From the NCBI GenBank assembly GCA_017554325.1, contig JAFZIP010000011.1, forward strand, positions 62,001-126,000: DNA of 64,000 bases, written 5' to 3'. The translations under genes were made by a program, and so were the position numbers. The notes under the pieces were generated by a model. The model did not search any database. It had not been told where the DNA came from and saw only the letters and a list, made by a program, of their open reading frames with translations. Shown in pieces: positions 7,230-14,536 of this stretch; the stretch's first letter is position 1, and each line of letters opens with the position of its first letter. Source of the stretch: Bacteroidales bacterium. GTDB taxonomy: Bacteria; Bacteroidota; Bacteroidia; Bacteroidales; WCHB1-69.

Positions 7230-7655
7230 TTAACACTCTTTTGCTTTGAATGCCACTGCATACAACTTGATTTGCTTGATCATGGAAGCCAGACCGTTGG
7301 AACGTGTAGGGGACAAATGCTCTTTCAGCCCAATGGCGTCCAAGTAATGGAGGTCGTTGTCGATGATTTCCTGCGGCGTGCGCTCCGACAAAACTCTAAT
7401 CAGCAGGTTTACAATACCTTTGGTGATAATAGCGTCGCTGTCGGCGGTGAAGAACACCTTCCCGTCGCGGTAGTCGGCGCGCAGCCAAACCTGAGATTGG
7501 CATCCCTCAATCAGAAATTCCGGCGTTTTATATTGCTCGTCAATCATGGGCAGCTCTTTGCCGAGTTCTATGATGTAATTGTATTTGTCCATCCAGTCGT
7601 CAAAGAGTTCAAATTCTTCTATCAGGTTCTGTTCCACTTCTTTCATTGTAGCCAT
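7230..7655 (-). CDS. sufE: SufE-like sulfur acceptor protein
   Basis: Cytoplasmic sulfur-relay protein that takes persulfide from the cysteine desulfurase SufS and passes it to Fe-S cluster assembly. The 141-residue size is typical. The acceptor Cys is Cys52 in IEGCQSQVWL, and the core TADSDAIITKGIVNLLI and LSERTPQEI are present. A start three codons later (MKEVEQN) is possible. The matching sufS lies far away at 51443, so the pair is split here. It is fourth in a five-gene operon, 17 nt after cvpA. Confidence 0.92.
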   Translation of the reverse strand: MATMKEVEQNLIEEFELFDDWMDKYNYIIELGKELPMIDEQYKTPEFLIEGCQSQVWLRADYRDGKVFFTADSDAIITKGIVNLLIRVLSERTPQEIIDNDLHYLDAIGLKEHLSPTRSNGLASMIKQIKLYAVAFKAKEC

Positions 7656-7672
7656 AACGTATGTTGTTTTGT

Positions 7673-8170
7673 TTATTCTTGTGTATTGTCTTGAGTTTCA
7701 GAATAGGCTGATTTTTCCCAGTCCAAAGCTTGCGGTACGATGGGTTCGAGATACTCGTACACTAAGGATTGTTCTTTGGTATCTTTTTTGATGATGATTT
7801 CGTGCGGGTCGATTATGTCAATCAGATAAAAGAGAACACTGAAAACCAGAATCACTTTACTCGCCCCGAACAGCAGTCCGAAAACACGATCCACAACGCC
7901 AGGGATAACCAGTTTCACCATTTTGCACATCAGTTTTCCAGCCAGGTGTACCAAAAGTATTACGATAAAAAATGTTAATGTGAAAGAAATTTGCTTCACA
8001 AAAGGCATATCCGGCAGCCATAAGGCTAACGTGTCGGAGAAACGATAAGAAGCCCACACGCCAAGGATGAGTGCCAAAATGGAGGTCAGTTCATAAATGA
8101 GACCCTTCCGGAAACCCAAAAAGGCAAACCAGCAGAGCGGAATCAGCACAATGTAGTCAAGAAGGGTCAT
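7673..8170 (-). CDS. CvpA family inner-membrane protein
   Basis: 165-residue integral membrane protein with about four hydrophobic segments (starting LLDYIVLIPLCWFAFLGFRK), matching the CvpA family by length and by the G-x-R-K-G-L motif (GFRKGLIYEL) after the first segment. In other bacteria CvpA is tied to colicin V export and envelope stress or purine phenotypes; the molecular role is unresolved. It follows mlaF by 3 nt where many genomes carry an MCE/MlaD gene. Confidence 0.82.
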   Translation of the reverse strand: MTLLDYIVLIPLCWFAFLGFRKGLIYELTSILALILGVWASYRFSDTLALWLPDMPFVKQISFTLTFFIVILLVHLAGKLMCKMVKLVIPGVVDRVFGLLFGASKVILVFSVLFYLIDIIDPHEIIIKKDTKEQSLVYEYLEPIVPQALDWEKSAYSETQDNTQE

Positions 8171-8173
8171 GGG

Positions 8174-8926
8174 TTACAGGGATTGTCTGATTCTTTGGGT
8201 TAGCGGTTGGGCGTAGATGAAATCATTGAGTTCTTTGCTGTCGGAGGTCAGTACGTTGTCCTTGTTGCCGCGCCAAGCCAGGTGTCCTTCGTAGATGAAG
8301 GAGATGGTTTCCCCGATGGTGATGACGGAGTTTAGGTCGTGGGTGTTGACCACCGTGGTGATGCCGAACTCGTGCGTGATGTCTGTGATCAGCTCGTCGA
8401 TAACCAGCGAGGTTTTGGGGTCGAGACCGGAGTTGGGCTCATCGCAGAACAGATACTTCGGGTTGCAGGCGATGGCGCGCGCGATGGCGGCACGCTTCTT
8501 CATACCGCCGCTCAACTCAGCAGGGTAAAGCTTGTTTACATTGTGAAGATCCACCCGTTCCAGACAGAAATTGACGCGGTCAAGCTTCTCATTATCTGAC
8601 ATTTCCGTAAACATATCCAGCGGAAAACCCACATTTTCCTGTATGGTCATGGAGTCAAACAATGCGGAGCCCTGGAACACCATGCCCATTTCTGCGCGGA
8701 GCAAATGTTGTTCCGCAGCGCCCATGTGGTGAAAGTCGCGGTTATTGTAAAGTACAACACCCTCTTCAGGGGAGAGTAGCCCCACCAGACACTTCATCAA
8801 TACAGTCTTGCCCGATCCGGATCGTCCGATAATCAGATTAACTTTGCCTTCTTCAAACATGGTGTTGATGTCAAACAAAACCTGTTTGTCACCAAAATAT
8901 TTCGATATATTGTTTAATACTATCAT
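8174..8926 (-). CDS. MlaF-like ABC transporter ATP-binding protein
   Basis: ATPase of an Mla-type phospholipid/ toluene-tolerance ABC importer or exporter at the inner membrane. Walker A GRSGSGKTVLMK is near residue 34, the Q-loop FQGSALFDSMTI near 84, signature LSGGMKKRAAIARAIA near 138 and Walker B YLFCDEPNSGLDP near 158. The length of 250 residues matches MlaF. It begins one nucleotide after the permease gene, and the two surely form a pair. Confidence 0.93.
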   Translation of the reverse strand: MIVLNNISKYFGDKQVLFDINTMFEEGKVNLIIGRSGSGKTVLMKCLVGLLSPEEGVVLYNNRDFHHMGAAEQHLLRAEMGMVFQGSALFDSMTIQENVGFPLDMFTEMSDNEKLDRVNFCLERVDLHNVNKLYPAELSGGMKKRAAIARAIACNPKYLFCDEPNSGLDPKTSLVIDELITDITHEFGITTVVNTHDLNSVITIGETISFIYEGHLAWRGNKDNVLTSDSKELNDFIYAQPLTQRIRQSL

Positions 8927-8927
8927 A

Positions 8928-9674
8928 TTACAACATTATTTGGGTGACCAACACGTTCAAAATCAAAATAATGAAACTGGAAACCACTATTCCTTGGGTA
9001 TTTGCCATACCCAATTCCAATGCGCCACCATCAATTTTGTACCCATAAAAAGAGGCTACCGATGACATGACAAAACCGAAAATAAATGTTTTCACTATGG
9101 CGTAAACCACATCATATACCCGGAAAAACGAGGTTAGTCCGTCCAAAAAATCGTATGTGGAGACGCATCCTGTTATGGCCACGGTAAAATAACTGCCAAC
9201 CAAGGCGAACAGAATACTGAAAATAATCAAGACAGGATTTACAATAAGTGTTGCCACAATCTTGGGTAATACCAGATGTGAGGCCGAATTGATGCCCATA
9301 ACTTCCAGGGCATCAATCTGTTCTGTTACCCGCATACTTCCTATTTCCGCCGTGATACGGGATCCAAGGTTGCCTACCAAGAGCAAACTGATGATAGTGG
9401 GACACACTTCCATCACGATAGAGGTGCGTGTGATAAAACCGACGGTCCAAGTTGGGACCCAGCTGCTCTCAATCTGCATGGCCGTCTGGGTGGTAATAAC
9501 GCTTCCTATGCCAATGGAGACGATGCTCACAATCAGCATGGAGCCGATACCCATGGCATCCATCTCAAACACCAGTTTCTTGAAGAAGACGCTCCATTTA
9601 TCCGGCTTGGAAAACACCTTCCGCAGGAAAATAAAATAATCACCGATAGTGATAAATAAATGCTCTATCATCAT
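8928..9674 (-). CDS. MlaE-like ABC transporter permease
   Basis: Membrane permease of 248 residues in the MlaE/YrbE family, with several hydrophobic helices and the conserved block ITAEIGSMRVTEQIDALEVM near residue 130. It partners with the ATPase encoded immediately downstream to move phospholipid between membranes. The usual substrate-binding MCE protein (MlaD) is not encoded in this window. First gene of the operon, with its own promoter at 9692-9699; the alternative start is the second Met. Confidence 0.92.
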   Translation of the reverse strand: MMIEHLFITIGDYFIFLRKVFSKPDKWSVFFKKLVFEMDAMGIGSMLIVSIVSIGIGSVITTQTAMQIESSWVPTWTVGFITRTSIVMEVCPTIISLLLVGNLGSRITAEIGSMRVTEQIDALEVMGINSASHLVLPKIVATLIVNPVLIIFSILFALVGSYFTVAITGCVSTYDFLDGLTSFFRVYDVVYAIVKTFIFGFVMSSVASFYGYKIDGGALELGMANTQGIVVSSFIILILNVLVTQIML

Positions 9675-9691
9675 GTTGTGTTAAGATGGTG

Positions 9692-9699
9692 CAAAAATA
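9692..9699 (-). promoter_or_regulatory. -7 promoter element for the mlaE operon
   Basis: On the minus strand this reads TATTTTTG, 18 nt before the mlaE start. It lies back to back with the plus-strand element at 9712-9719, forming a compact divergent promoter. Confidence 0.65.
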
Positions 9700-9711
9700 C
9701 ACCTTTTTTTG

Positions 9712-9719
9712 TACTTTTG
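9712..9719 (+). promoter_or_regulatory. -7 promoter element for the SAM-hydrolase-like gene
   Basis: TACTTTTG, 22 nt before the ATG at 9741, matches TAnnTTTG. Confidence 0.65.
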
Positions 9720-9740
9720 CGCCTGCAAAACCAACAAGCA

Positions 9741-10505
9741 ATGAGATCCATTGTAACCCTAATCAGTGATTGGAGAACTCGCGACCCATACGTGGCCATG
9801 TTCAAGGGCAAGCTGCTTTCTGCTGTCCCAGACGCGGAAATCATGGACATCAGCCATGTAGTGGACTTGTTCAACGTGAGCCAGACTGCATTTCTTACTA
9901 TGCAGAGCTATCGCAAATTTCCCGCCGGTTCCATCCATATTATGCTGACCAATGCTTCCGCCACTTCCGATTTCACCCCTGTGGTGGTGGAATTCGACCA
10001 GCATTTCTTCATTGGGGAAGATAATGGTATCTTCTGTCTCATGTTCAACCGTCATTTTCCTGTTGCCGCTCGCCAGTATTCAGGTAGCAGCCCCCGTGCG
10101 CTGGACAGAATCATTGAGCTGGCCAAAGCGGTGGCAGACAGTAAGTTGGACGCCATCACCGTTGAATACACAAATTTCAAGAGAATGTTCTCTGCACTGC
10201 CCATACATTTTGAAATCGATAGAAAAATCGAAGGGGAGATTGTGTATATAGACGCCTATTTCAATGCCATCACCAACATTCCGCTTAACATGTTCAAGGA
10301 GGCGGTGGGCAACGGCACGTTTCAGGCCACCATTCACTCCAAAAAAGAATGGAAATGCCAGATTTATCATGAGAGTTACAGCCCGGAAGAGGAATTCTAT
10401 TTTACCGGTAATGCATTGGGATGCCTTGAAATAGCCATGTATCAGGGCGATGTGTCCATACTTGCAGACTTCAAGGTGGGCGACAAAATCATCATTACAT
10501 ATTAA
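9741..10505 (+). CDS. SAM hydroxide adenosyltransferase-like protein (DUF62 family), divergent active site
   Basis: 254 residues with the two-domain layout of the SAM-hydrolase/fluorinase family: an N-terminal domain beginning ITLISDW-like (SIVTLISDWRTRDPYVAMFKG), then MDISHVVDLFNVSQTAF, FPAGSIHIMLTNAS and FFIGEDNGIF, and a C-terminal beta domain from about residue 165. I started at ATG 9741, after the promoter. The family's usual TDFG is SDWR here, and the loop normally reading DPGVG with its Asp and Arg is replaced by TNASATSDF. Catalysis as SAM hydrolase is therefore doubtful although the fold is clear. It ends 3 nt before the nitrilase gene, probably one transcript. Confidence 0.82.
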   Translation: MRSIVTLISDWRTRDPYVAMFKGKLLSAVPDAEIMDISHVVDLFNVSQTAFLTMQSYRKFPAGSIHIMLTNASATSDFTPVVVEFDQHFFIGEDNGIFCLMFNRHFPVAARQYSGSSPRALDRIIELAKAVADSKLDAITVEYTNFKRMFSALPIHFEIDRKIEGEIVYIDAYFNAITNIPLNMFKEAVGNGTFQATIHSKKEWKCQIYHESYSPEEEFYFTGNALGCLEIAMYQGDVSILADFKVGDKIIITY

Positions 10506-10508
10506 AAA

Positions 10509-11297
10509 ATGGTTACGGTTGCGCTTATACAGTCCGATATCCGGCCTCATGATGTGGAGGCCAATTTGAGACATTATGAGGATTTGTTGAAAGACAAGAT
10601 AAAGGAACCGGTTGATTTGATGGTGTTTCCTGAGATGTTCAATTGCGGTTTTTCCGGGAATTTTGGTCAACATGCCGAGTCCATGGAGGGTGGCAACGTA
10701 ACCTTTTTGCAAAAAATAGCCCAACGTTATAACTGTGATGTAATAGCCACACTTCCCGTTCAGGATGGGGAGAAAATCGTCAATCGCCTGATCTGGATGT
10801 CGCCGGACGGTATTCGAGGCTGGTATGACAAAAAGCATCTTTTTTTAGGGTCGGAGCAGAAAACATGCACACCGGGTGACAAGCGCACGATTGTGGAAAG
10901 TTTAGGCCAGCGTTGGCTGCCGCTTATCTGCTATGATGTCCGTTTCCCCGTTTGGAGTCGCAACGCTTTTCATGAGGGCCAATTCCTGTATGACTGTCTG
11001 ATATACACGGCCAATTTCCCTGAACCCCGTGAGCAAGTGTTGTTGAAACTGGCCGCGGCGCGTGCTATTGAGAACCAAGCATACGTATTGGTCGTGAACC
11101 GAATAGGTTACGATGGCGAGGGCCACGCGCACGCAGGCGGCACCGCTGTCCTCTCATCCCAAGGGGAAATCTTGTGCCAAGCGGCGTTTAACCAAGAAGA
11201 AGTGTTGCAGTATTCCTTGGATTTTGATGTGCTAAGGCAGTTGCGGAGTAGTTTTCCGGTGGCGAAGCAATGGGATGAGTATGGGTGCATGAGGTGA
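10509..11297 (+). CDS. Nitrilase family amidohydrolase (omega-amidase/Nit2-like)
   Basis: Carbon-nitrogen hydrolase of 262 residues. The Glu-Lys-Cys triad is visible: Glu in VFPEMFNCGF (near 42), Lys in WYDKKHLF (near 110) and Cys in LICYDVRFPVW (near 140). The length and the WYDKKHLF block favour the YafV/omega-amidase group that deamidates alpha-keto acid amides; the substrate is not proven. It is co-transcribed with the preceding gene and followed by a purine-rich gap. Confidence 0.9.
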   Translation: MVTVALIQSDIRPHDVEANLRHYEDLLKDKIKEPVDLMVFPEMFNCGFSGNFGQHAESMEGGNVTFLQKIAQRYNCDVIATLPVQDGEKIVNRLIWMSPDGIRGWYDKKHLFLGSEQKTCTPGDKRTIVESLGQRWLPLICYDVRFPVWSRNAFHEGQFLYDCLIYTANFPEPREQVLLKLAAARAIENQAYVLVVNRIGYDGEGHAHAGGTAVLSSQGEILCQAAFNQEEVLQYSLDFDVLRQLRSSFPVAKQWDEYGCMR

Positions 11298-11345
11298 AAG
11301 GGGAACAAGGGGTAAAGGAGGAAAAGAGGAGAGGAGGAAGTAAAT
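11294..11345. repeat. Purine-rich degenerate tandem repeat
   Basis: About 50 nt made almost only of A and G on the plus strand, with words such as AGGGGAACAAGGGGTAAAGG. The same word family occurs at 28652-28737, 32886-32985 (opposite strand), 39970-40000 and 56866-57000. Confidence 0.6.
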
Positions 11346-11393
11346 AATTCCCCTTCTATTTTAGAAGGGGTGGCCGTAGGCCGGGGTAGTAAT
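11346..11393. mobile_element. MITE-like palindromic element, short form
   Basis: 48 nt with a perfect hairpin (CCCCTTCTA / TAGAAGGGG around TTT) followed by TGGCCGTAGGCCGGGGTAGTAAT. The reverse complement of the same ends bounds a longer element at 41281-41406, so this looks like an internally deleted copy. No transposase is encoded in either. Confidence 0.6.
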
Positions 11394-11468
11394 ATCGTTT
11401 ATTACGTGTTGATTTTCAAAATATTATAAAAAATATTTTTTTCTTTGCTGTTGGAATGAAAAAAAGTG

Positions 11469-11476
11469 TATTTTTG
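11469..11476 (+). promoter_or_regulatory. -7 promoter element for tRNA-Phe
   Basis: TATTTTTG 19 nt upstream of the tRNA; the stretch TTTTTGCAGCCTCAAAA also precedes tRNA-Thr at 2263, so the two tRNA promoters share their start region. Confidence 0.7.
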
Positions 11477-11494
11477 CAGCCTCAAAACTGAGAT

Positions 11495-11567
<73 letters not shown>

Positions 11568-11668
11568 CAGAGCCTCGAATTTTTCGGGGCTTTTTTGTTT
11601 TCATACCCTTCCTTTTTTGTATATTTGCCCCCGCTTTATTTCATCACAACCCATTAAAATCACATACT

Positions 11669-12880
11669 ATGAAAGAAGAACTGTTGAAACGATTTTCCAA
11701 GTATATCTCATTCGCTACCACTTCTGACGAGACTTCCGAAAGTTATCCCAGCACGAAGGCATTGCTGGATTTCGCCGATGTGATGGTGGAGGAACTGAAA
11801 TCCATCGGCATGACGGAGGTGGCAAAAGACCAATATGGCTATGTGTCAGCCTTGCTGCCGGGCAACGCGGATAGCAATGAGCCCACCATCGGTTTCATCG
11901 CGCACATGGACACCGCGCCCGACATGCCAGGTATTGCCGCGCCGCGCATCATCGAAAACTACGATGGCCAGGATATCATGCTGGACGCTGAAACCAACAC
12001 CGCCCTTACTTTGGCCGATTTTCCGGAATTGGCTGGCTATAAAGGACAAACACTGCTTACCACGGATGGTAAGACTCTGCTGGGTGCCGACGACAAAGCC
12101 GGTATGGCCGAGATTGTGTGCGCAATGGAGTATCTAATCCAACATCCGGAAATCAAACACGGCCCAATCAAGGTTGCCTTTACCCCTGACGAGGAGATTG
12201 GCCAAGGCGTCAAGTATTTTGACGTGGAGAAGTTTGGTTGCGACTATGCCTACACCATGGACGGCGGCGCCATCGGCGAGCTGGAGTATGAGAACTTCAA
12301 CGCAGCTTCAGCCGTGATCAAGATCCAGGGGCGCAACATCCATCCGGGTTATGCCAAGAACAAAATGGTGAACTCCCAGCTCATTGCCATGGAGTTCAAC
12401 AGTATGTTGCCCGAGTTTGAACGGCCGCAATACACGCAGGATTATGAAGGATTCTTCCTGCTCATCCACATGGAGGGCAGCGTGGAGAACAGCCAACTCA
12501 ACTATATTATCCGCGACCACGACAAAGAAAAGTTCGAAGCCAAGAAGAAACAGATTCAGCAGATTACGGACTATCTGAACGTGAAGTACAACAACCGCCT
12601 GACGTGTGAAATCAAGGACCAGTACTACAACATGCGCGAGAAGGTGGAGCCGGTATTTTACGTGGTGGAGCGTGCCATGAAAGCCATGGAGAAAGCGGGC
12701 GTGAAGCCGGTGGTGCAACCCATTCGCGGCGGCACTGACGGAGCCAATCTGTCGTTCCGCGGACTGCCTTGTCCCAACATCTTTGCGGGCGGGCACAACT
12801 TCCACGGCAAATACGAATACGTGCCGTTGGAGTCCATGGTGAAGGCCACGGAGGTCATCATCAACATTGCCACAGTTTAG
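11669..12880 (+). CDS. pepT: Peptidase T (tripeptide aminopeptidase)
   Basis: Cytoplasmic M20 metallopeptidase of 403 residues releasing the N-terminal residue of tripeptides. Metal-site motifs: HMDTAPDMPG near residue 80, LLGADDKAGMAEI near 140, the catalytic Glu pair in TPDEEIGQG near 175, YTMDGGAIGELEYENFNAA near 195, and the C-terminal IRGGTDGANLSFRGLPCPN with the last His in GGHNFHG. I used the ATG at 11669 because the upstream part of the frame lies in the tRNA-Phe gene. It ends at a palindromic terminator. Confidence 0.95.
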   Translation: MKEELLKRFSKYISFATTSDETSESYPSTKALLDFADVMVEELKSIGMTEVAKDQYGYVSALLPGNADSNEPTIGFIAHMDTAPDMPGIAAPRIIENYDGQDIMLDAETNTALTLADFPELAGYKGQTLLTTDGKTLLGADDKAGMAEIVCAMEYLIQHPEIKHGPIKVAFTPDEEIGQGVKYFDVEKFGCDYAYTMDGGAIGELEYENFNAASAVIKIQGRNIHPGYAKNKMVNSQLIAMEFNSMLPEFERPQYTQDYEGFFLLIHMEGSVENSQLNYIIRDHDKEKFEAKKKQIQQITDYLNVKYNNRLTCEIKDQYYNMREKVEPVFYVVERAMKAMEKAGVKPVVQPIRGGTDGANLSFRGLPCPNIFAGGHNFHGKYEYVPLESMVKATEVIINIATV

Positions 12881-12889
12881 TGAAACAAA

Positions 12890-12917
12890 AAAGGAGACGC
12901 TTGCAAGCGTCTCCTTT
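12890..12917. terminator. Bidirectional terminator between pepT and the SPOR gene
   Basis: 28-nt perfect palindrome (arms AAAGGAGACGCTTG / CAAGCGTCTCCTTT) between convergent genes. Its GAGACG / CGTCTC arms are shared with the palindromes at 40003, 42002 and 56904. Confidence 0.75.
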
Positions 12918-12930
12918 CTGTTATATCTGA

Positions 12931-13317
12931 TTACTCTTTGAAAGAGATTTTCTCGGGCACGATGTACGCGTTCGGATAGGTAAGCTGTATGCGCTTTAAA
13001 TCTTTGTATGCCTCCAAACGAGTGAGGTAATTACCCACGCGGATTTTGAAATAGGGCTCGGAATAGGAAAGGTAAACGCTGATACCTGGAAAATTGGCTT
13101 TGAAAGAAGCGCGTTCCGCTTCGGCCTTGTTGCGGGAATTGTTGCCTGAATAGGCGGTAATCTGAATCCGATAGCCGTCGATTTTGTCCACTTTTTCCCA
13201 CGCCTTGATATAGTCGGATTGAATCTGCTGTATTTTCGGATCAACAGAATAGCGTACCTGTGCGAACGTCACAGAACAGAATAGTACAATCAATAAGGTT
13301 ACCCAAAGTTTTTTCAT
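12931..13317 (-). CDS. Secreted or periplasmic SPOR-domain protein
   Basis: 128 residues from the Met chosen (MKKLWVTLLIVLFCSVTFAQ is a signal peptide). The C-terminal two thirds, from about residue 48 (GYRIQITAYSGNNSRNKAEA ... FKIRVGNYLTRLEAYKDLKRI), is a SPOR domain, which binds denuded peptidoglycan at division sites. It is divergent from mreB, another cell-shape gene, with about 160 nt between them. The partner is unknown. Confidence 0.87.
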   Translation of the reverse strand: MKKLWVTLLIVLFCSVTFAQVRYSVDPKIQQIQSDYIKAWEKVDKIDGYRIQITAYSGNNSRNKAEAERASFKANFPGISVYLSYSEPYFKIRVGNYLTRLEAYKDLKRIQLTYPNAYIVPEKISFKE

Positions 13318-13442
13318 CGTCATATTTGGCGCAAAAGTACAAAAATTGCATGTACTAATATGCATCTTGAATAGAAATAATGTTTTTTTGGCTTTTCTTG
13401 TAACAATAGAAAAAAAACATCGTATAGAAGTTAGATTTTTTA

Positions 13443-13450
13443 TACATTTG
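13443..13450 (+). promoter_or_regulatory. -7 promoter element for mreB
   Basis: TACATTTG, 27 nt before the mreB ATG. Confidence 0.65.
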
Positions 13451-13476
13451 CATTCTTAAATTTTTTAAAGCAAATT

Positions 13477-14499
13477 ATGGGTTTATTTTCAATATTCACA
13501 AAAGAAATCGCTATTGACTTAGGCACGGCCAACACCGTTATTCTGCAAAACAACCAGGTGGTGGTGGATGAGCCGTCCATTATCGCAATAGATCAGAAGA
13601 CCAAAGAGGTCAAGGCTGTCGGCAAGAAGGCCTTGATGATGCACGGCAAGACGCCGGAGGGCATCCGTACCATCCGTCCGTTGCGTGACGGAGTTATCGC
13701 CGACTTCCAATCCACGGAGTTGATGTTGCGCGAATTCATCAAGATGACGAGCAACAAGGGGCATTTTCTGCCGCCGGCATTGAAGATGGTGATTTGTATC
13801 CCGTCGGGTATTACGGAGGTGGAGGAGCGCGCCGTGCGTGATTCCGCCGAGCAGGCTGGTGCCAAGGATGTACGTTTGATCCAAGAACCTATGGCTGCCG
13901 CTATCGGTATCGGTATTGACGTGTTAGCCGCTTGTGGTAACATGATTATCGACATTGGCGGTGGTACGGCTGAAATCGCCGTCATTTCCTTGGGTGGTAT
14001 CACGACGTTTAAGTCCGTGAAGGTAGCCGGCGACCGTTTCAACAGCGACATTCAGGAGTACATGCGCAAGAAACACAATATTGCCATCGGCGAACCTACT
14101 GCCGAACAGATCAAGATCAATGTCGGTTCTGCCGTGGAGGACTTAGAGAATCCGCCTGCGGATTACGAGTTCTATGGCCGTAACCTGCTCACGGGCGTGC
14201 CTACGGCTGTGAAGGTGAATTATCGCGAGGTGGCGCAGGCCATTGACCGATCTATTGCGCAGATCGAAACGGCTGTCATCAACGCATTGGAGAACACTCC
14301 GCCGGAGCTCTCCGCTGATATTTACAAAACCGGTATCTACCTGGCAGGTGGTGGTTCACTCTTGCGTGGCCTTGACAAACGTCTTGCCAAGAAGACGACC
14401 TTGGATGTTCATGTGGCGGAAGACCCGTTGAAGGCCGTGGCCCGCGGAACGGCAATATCCCTCAAGAACTTCGACAAGTTCCCGTTCCTGATGAAGTAA
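13477..14499 (+). CDS. mreB: Rod shape-determining protein MreB
   Basis: Actin-like ATPase of 340 residues that forms filaments under the membrane and guides side-wall peptidoglycan synthesis. Phosphate-1 motif AIDLGTANT is near residue 12, connect and phosphate-2 DIGGGTAEIAV near 157, the adenosine motif YLAGGGSLLRGLDKRL near 288. The N-terminus starts with MGLFSIF, as in many MreB proteins, which can serve as a membrane-contact segment. It stands alone with its own promoter and terminator; mreC, mreD and rodA are not adjacent. Confidence 0.96.
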   Translation: MGLFSIFTKEIAIDLGTANTVILQNNQVVVDEPSIIAIDQKTKEVKAVGKKALMMHGKTPEGIRTIRPLRDGVIADFQSTELMLREFIKMTSNKGHFLPPALKMVICIPSGITEVEERAVRDSAEQAGAKDVRLIQEPMAAAIGIGIDVLAACGNMIIDIGGGTAEIAVISLGGITTFKSVKVAGDRFNSDIQEYMRKKHNIAIGEPTAEQIKINVGSAVEDLENPPADYEFYGRNLLTGVPTAVKVNYREVAQAIDRSIAQIETAVINALENTPPELSADIYKTGIYLAGGGSLLRGLDKRLAKKTTLDVHVAEDPLKAVARGTAISLKNFDKFPFLMK

Positions 14500-14532
14500 A
14501 AAAAAAGCTGGCTCATGGCCAGCTTTTTTTTT
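14498..14532. terminator. Bidirectional intrinsic terminator between mreB and the M16 peptidase gene
   Basis: Stem AGCTGGC / GCCAGCT, flanked by A-runs on one side and T-runs on the other, with loop TCATG, between convergent genes. Confidence 0.85.
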
Positions 14533-14536
14533 GCTC

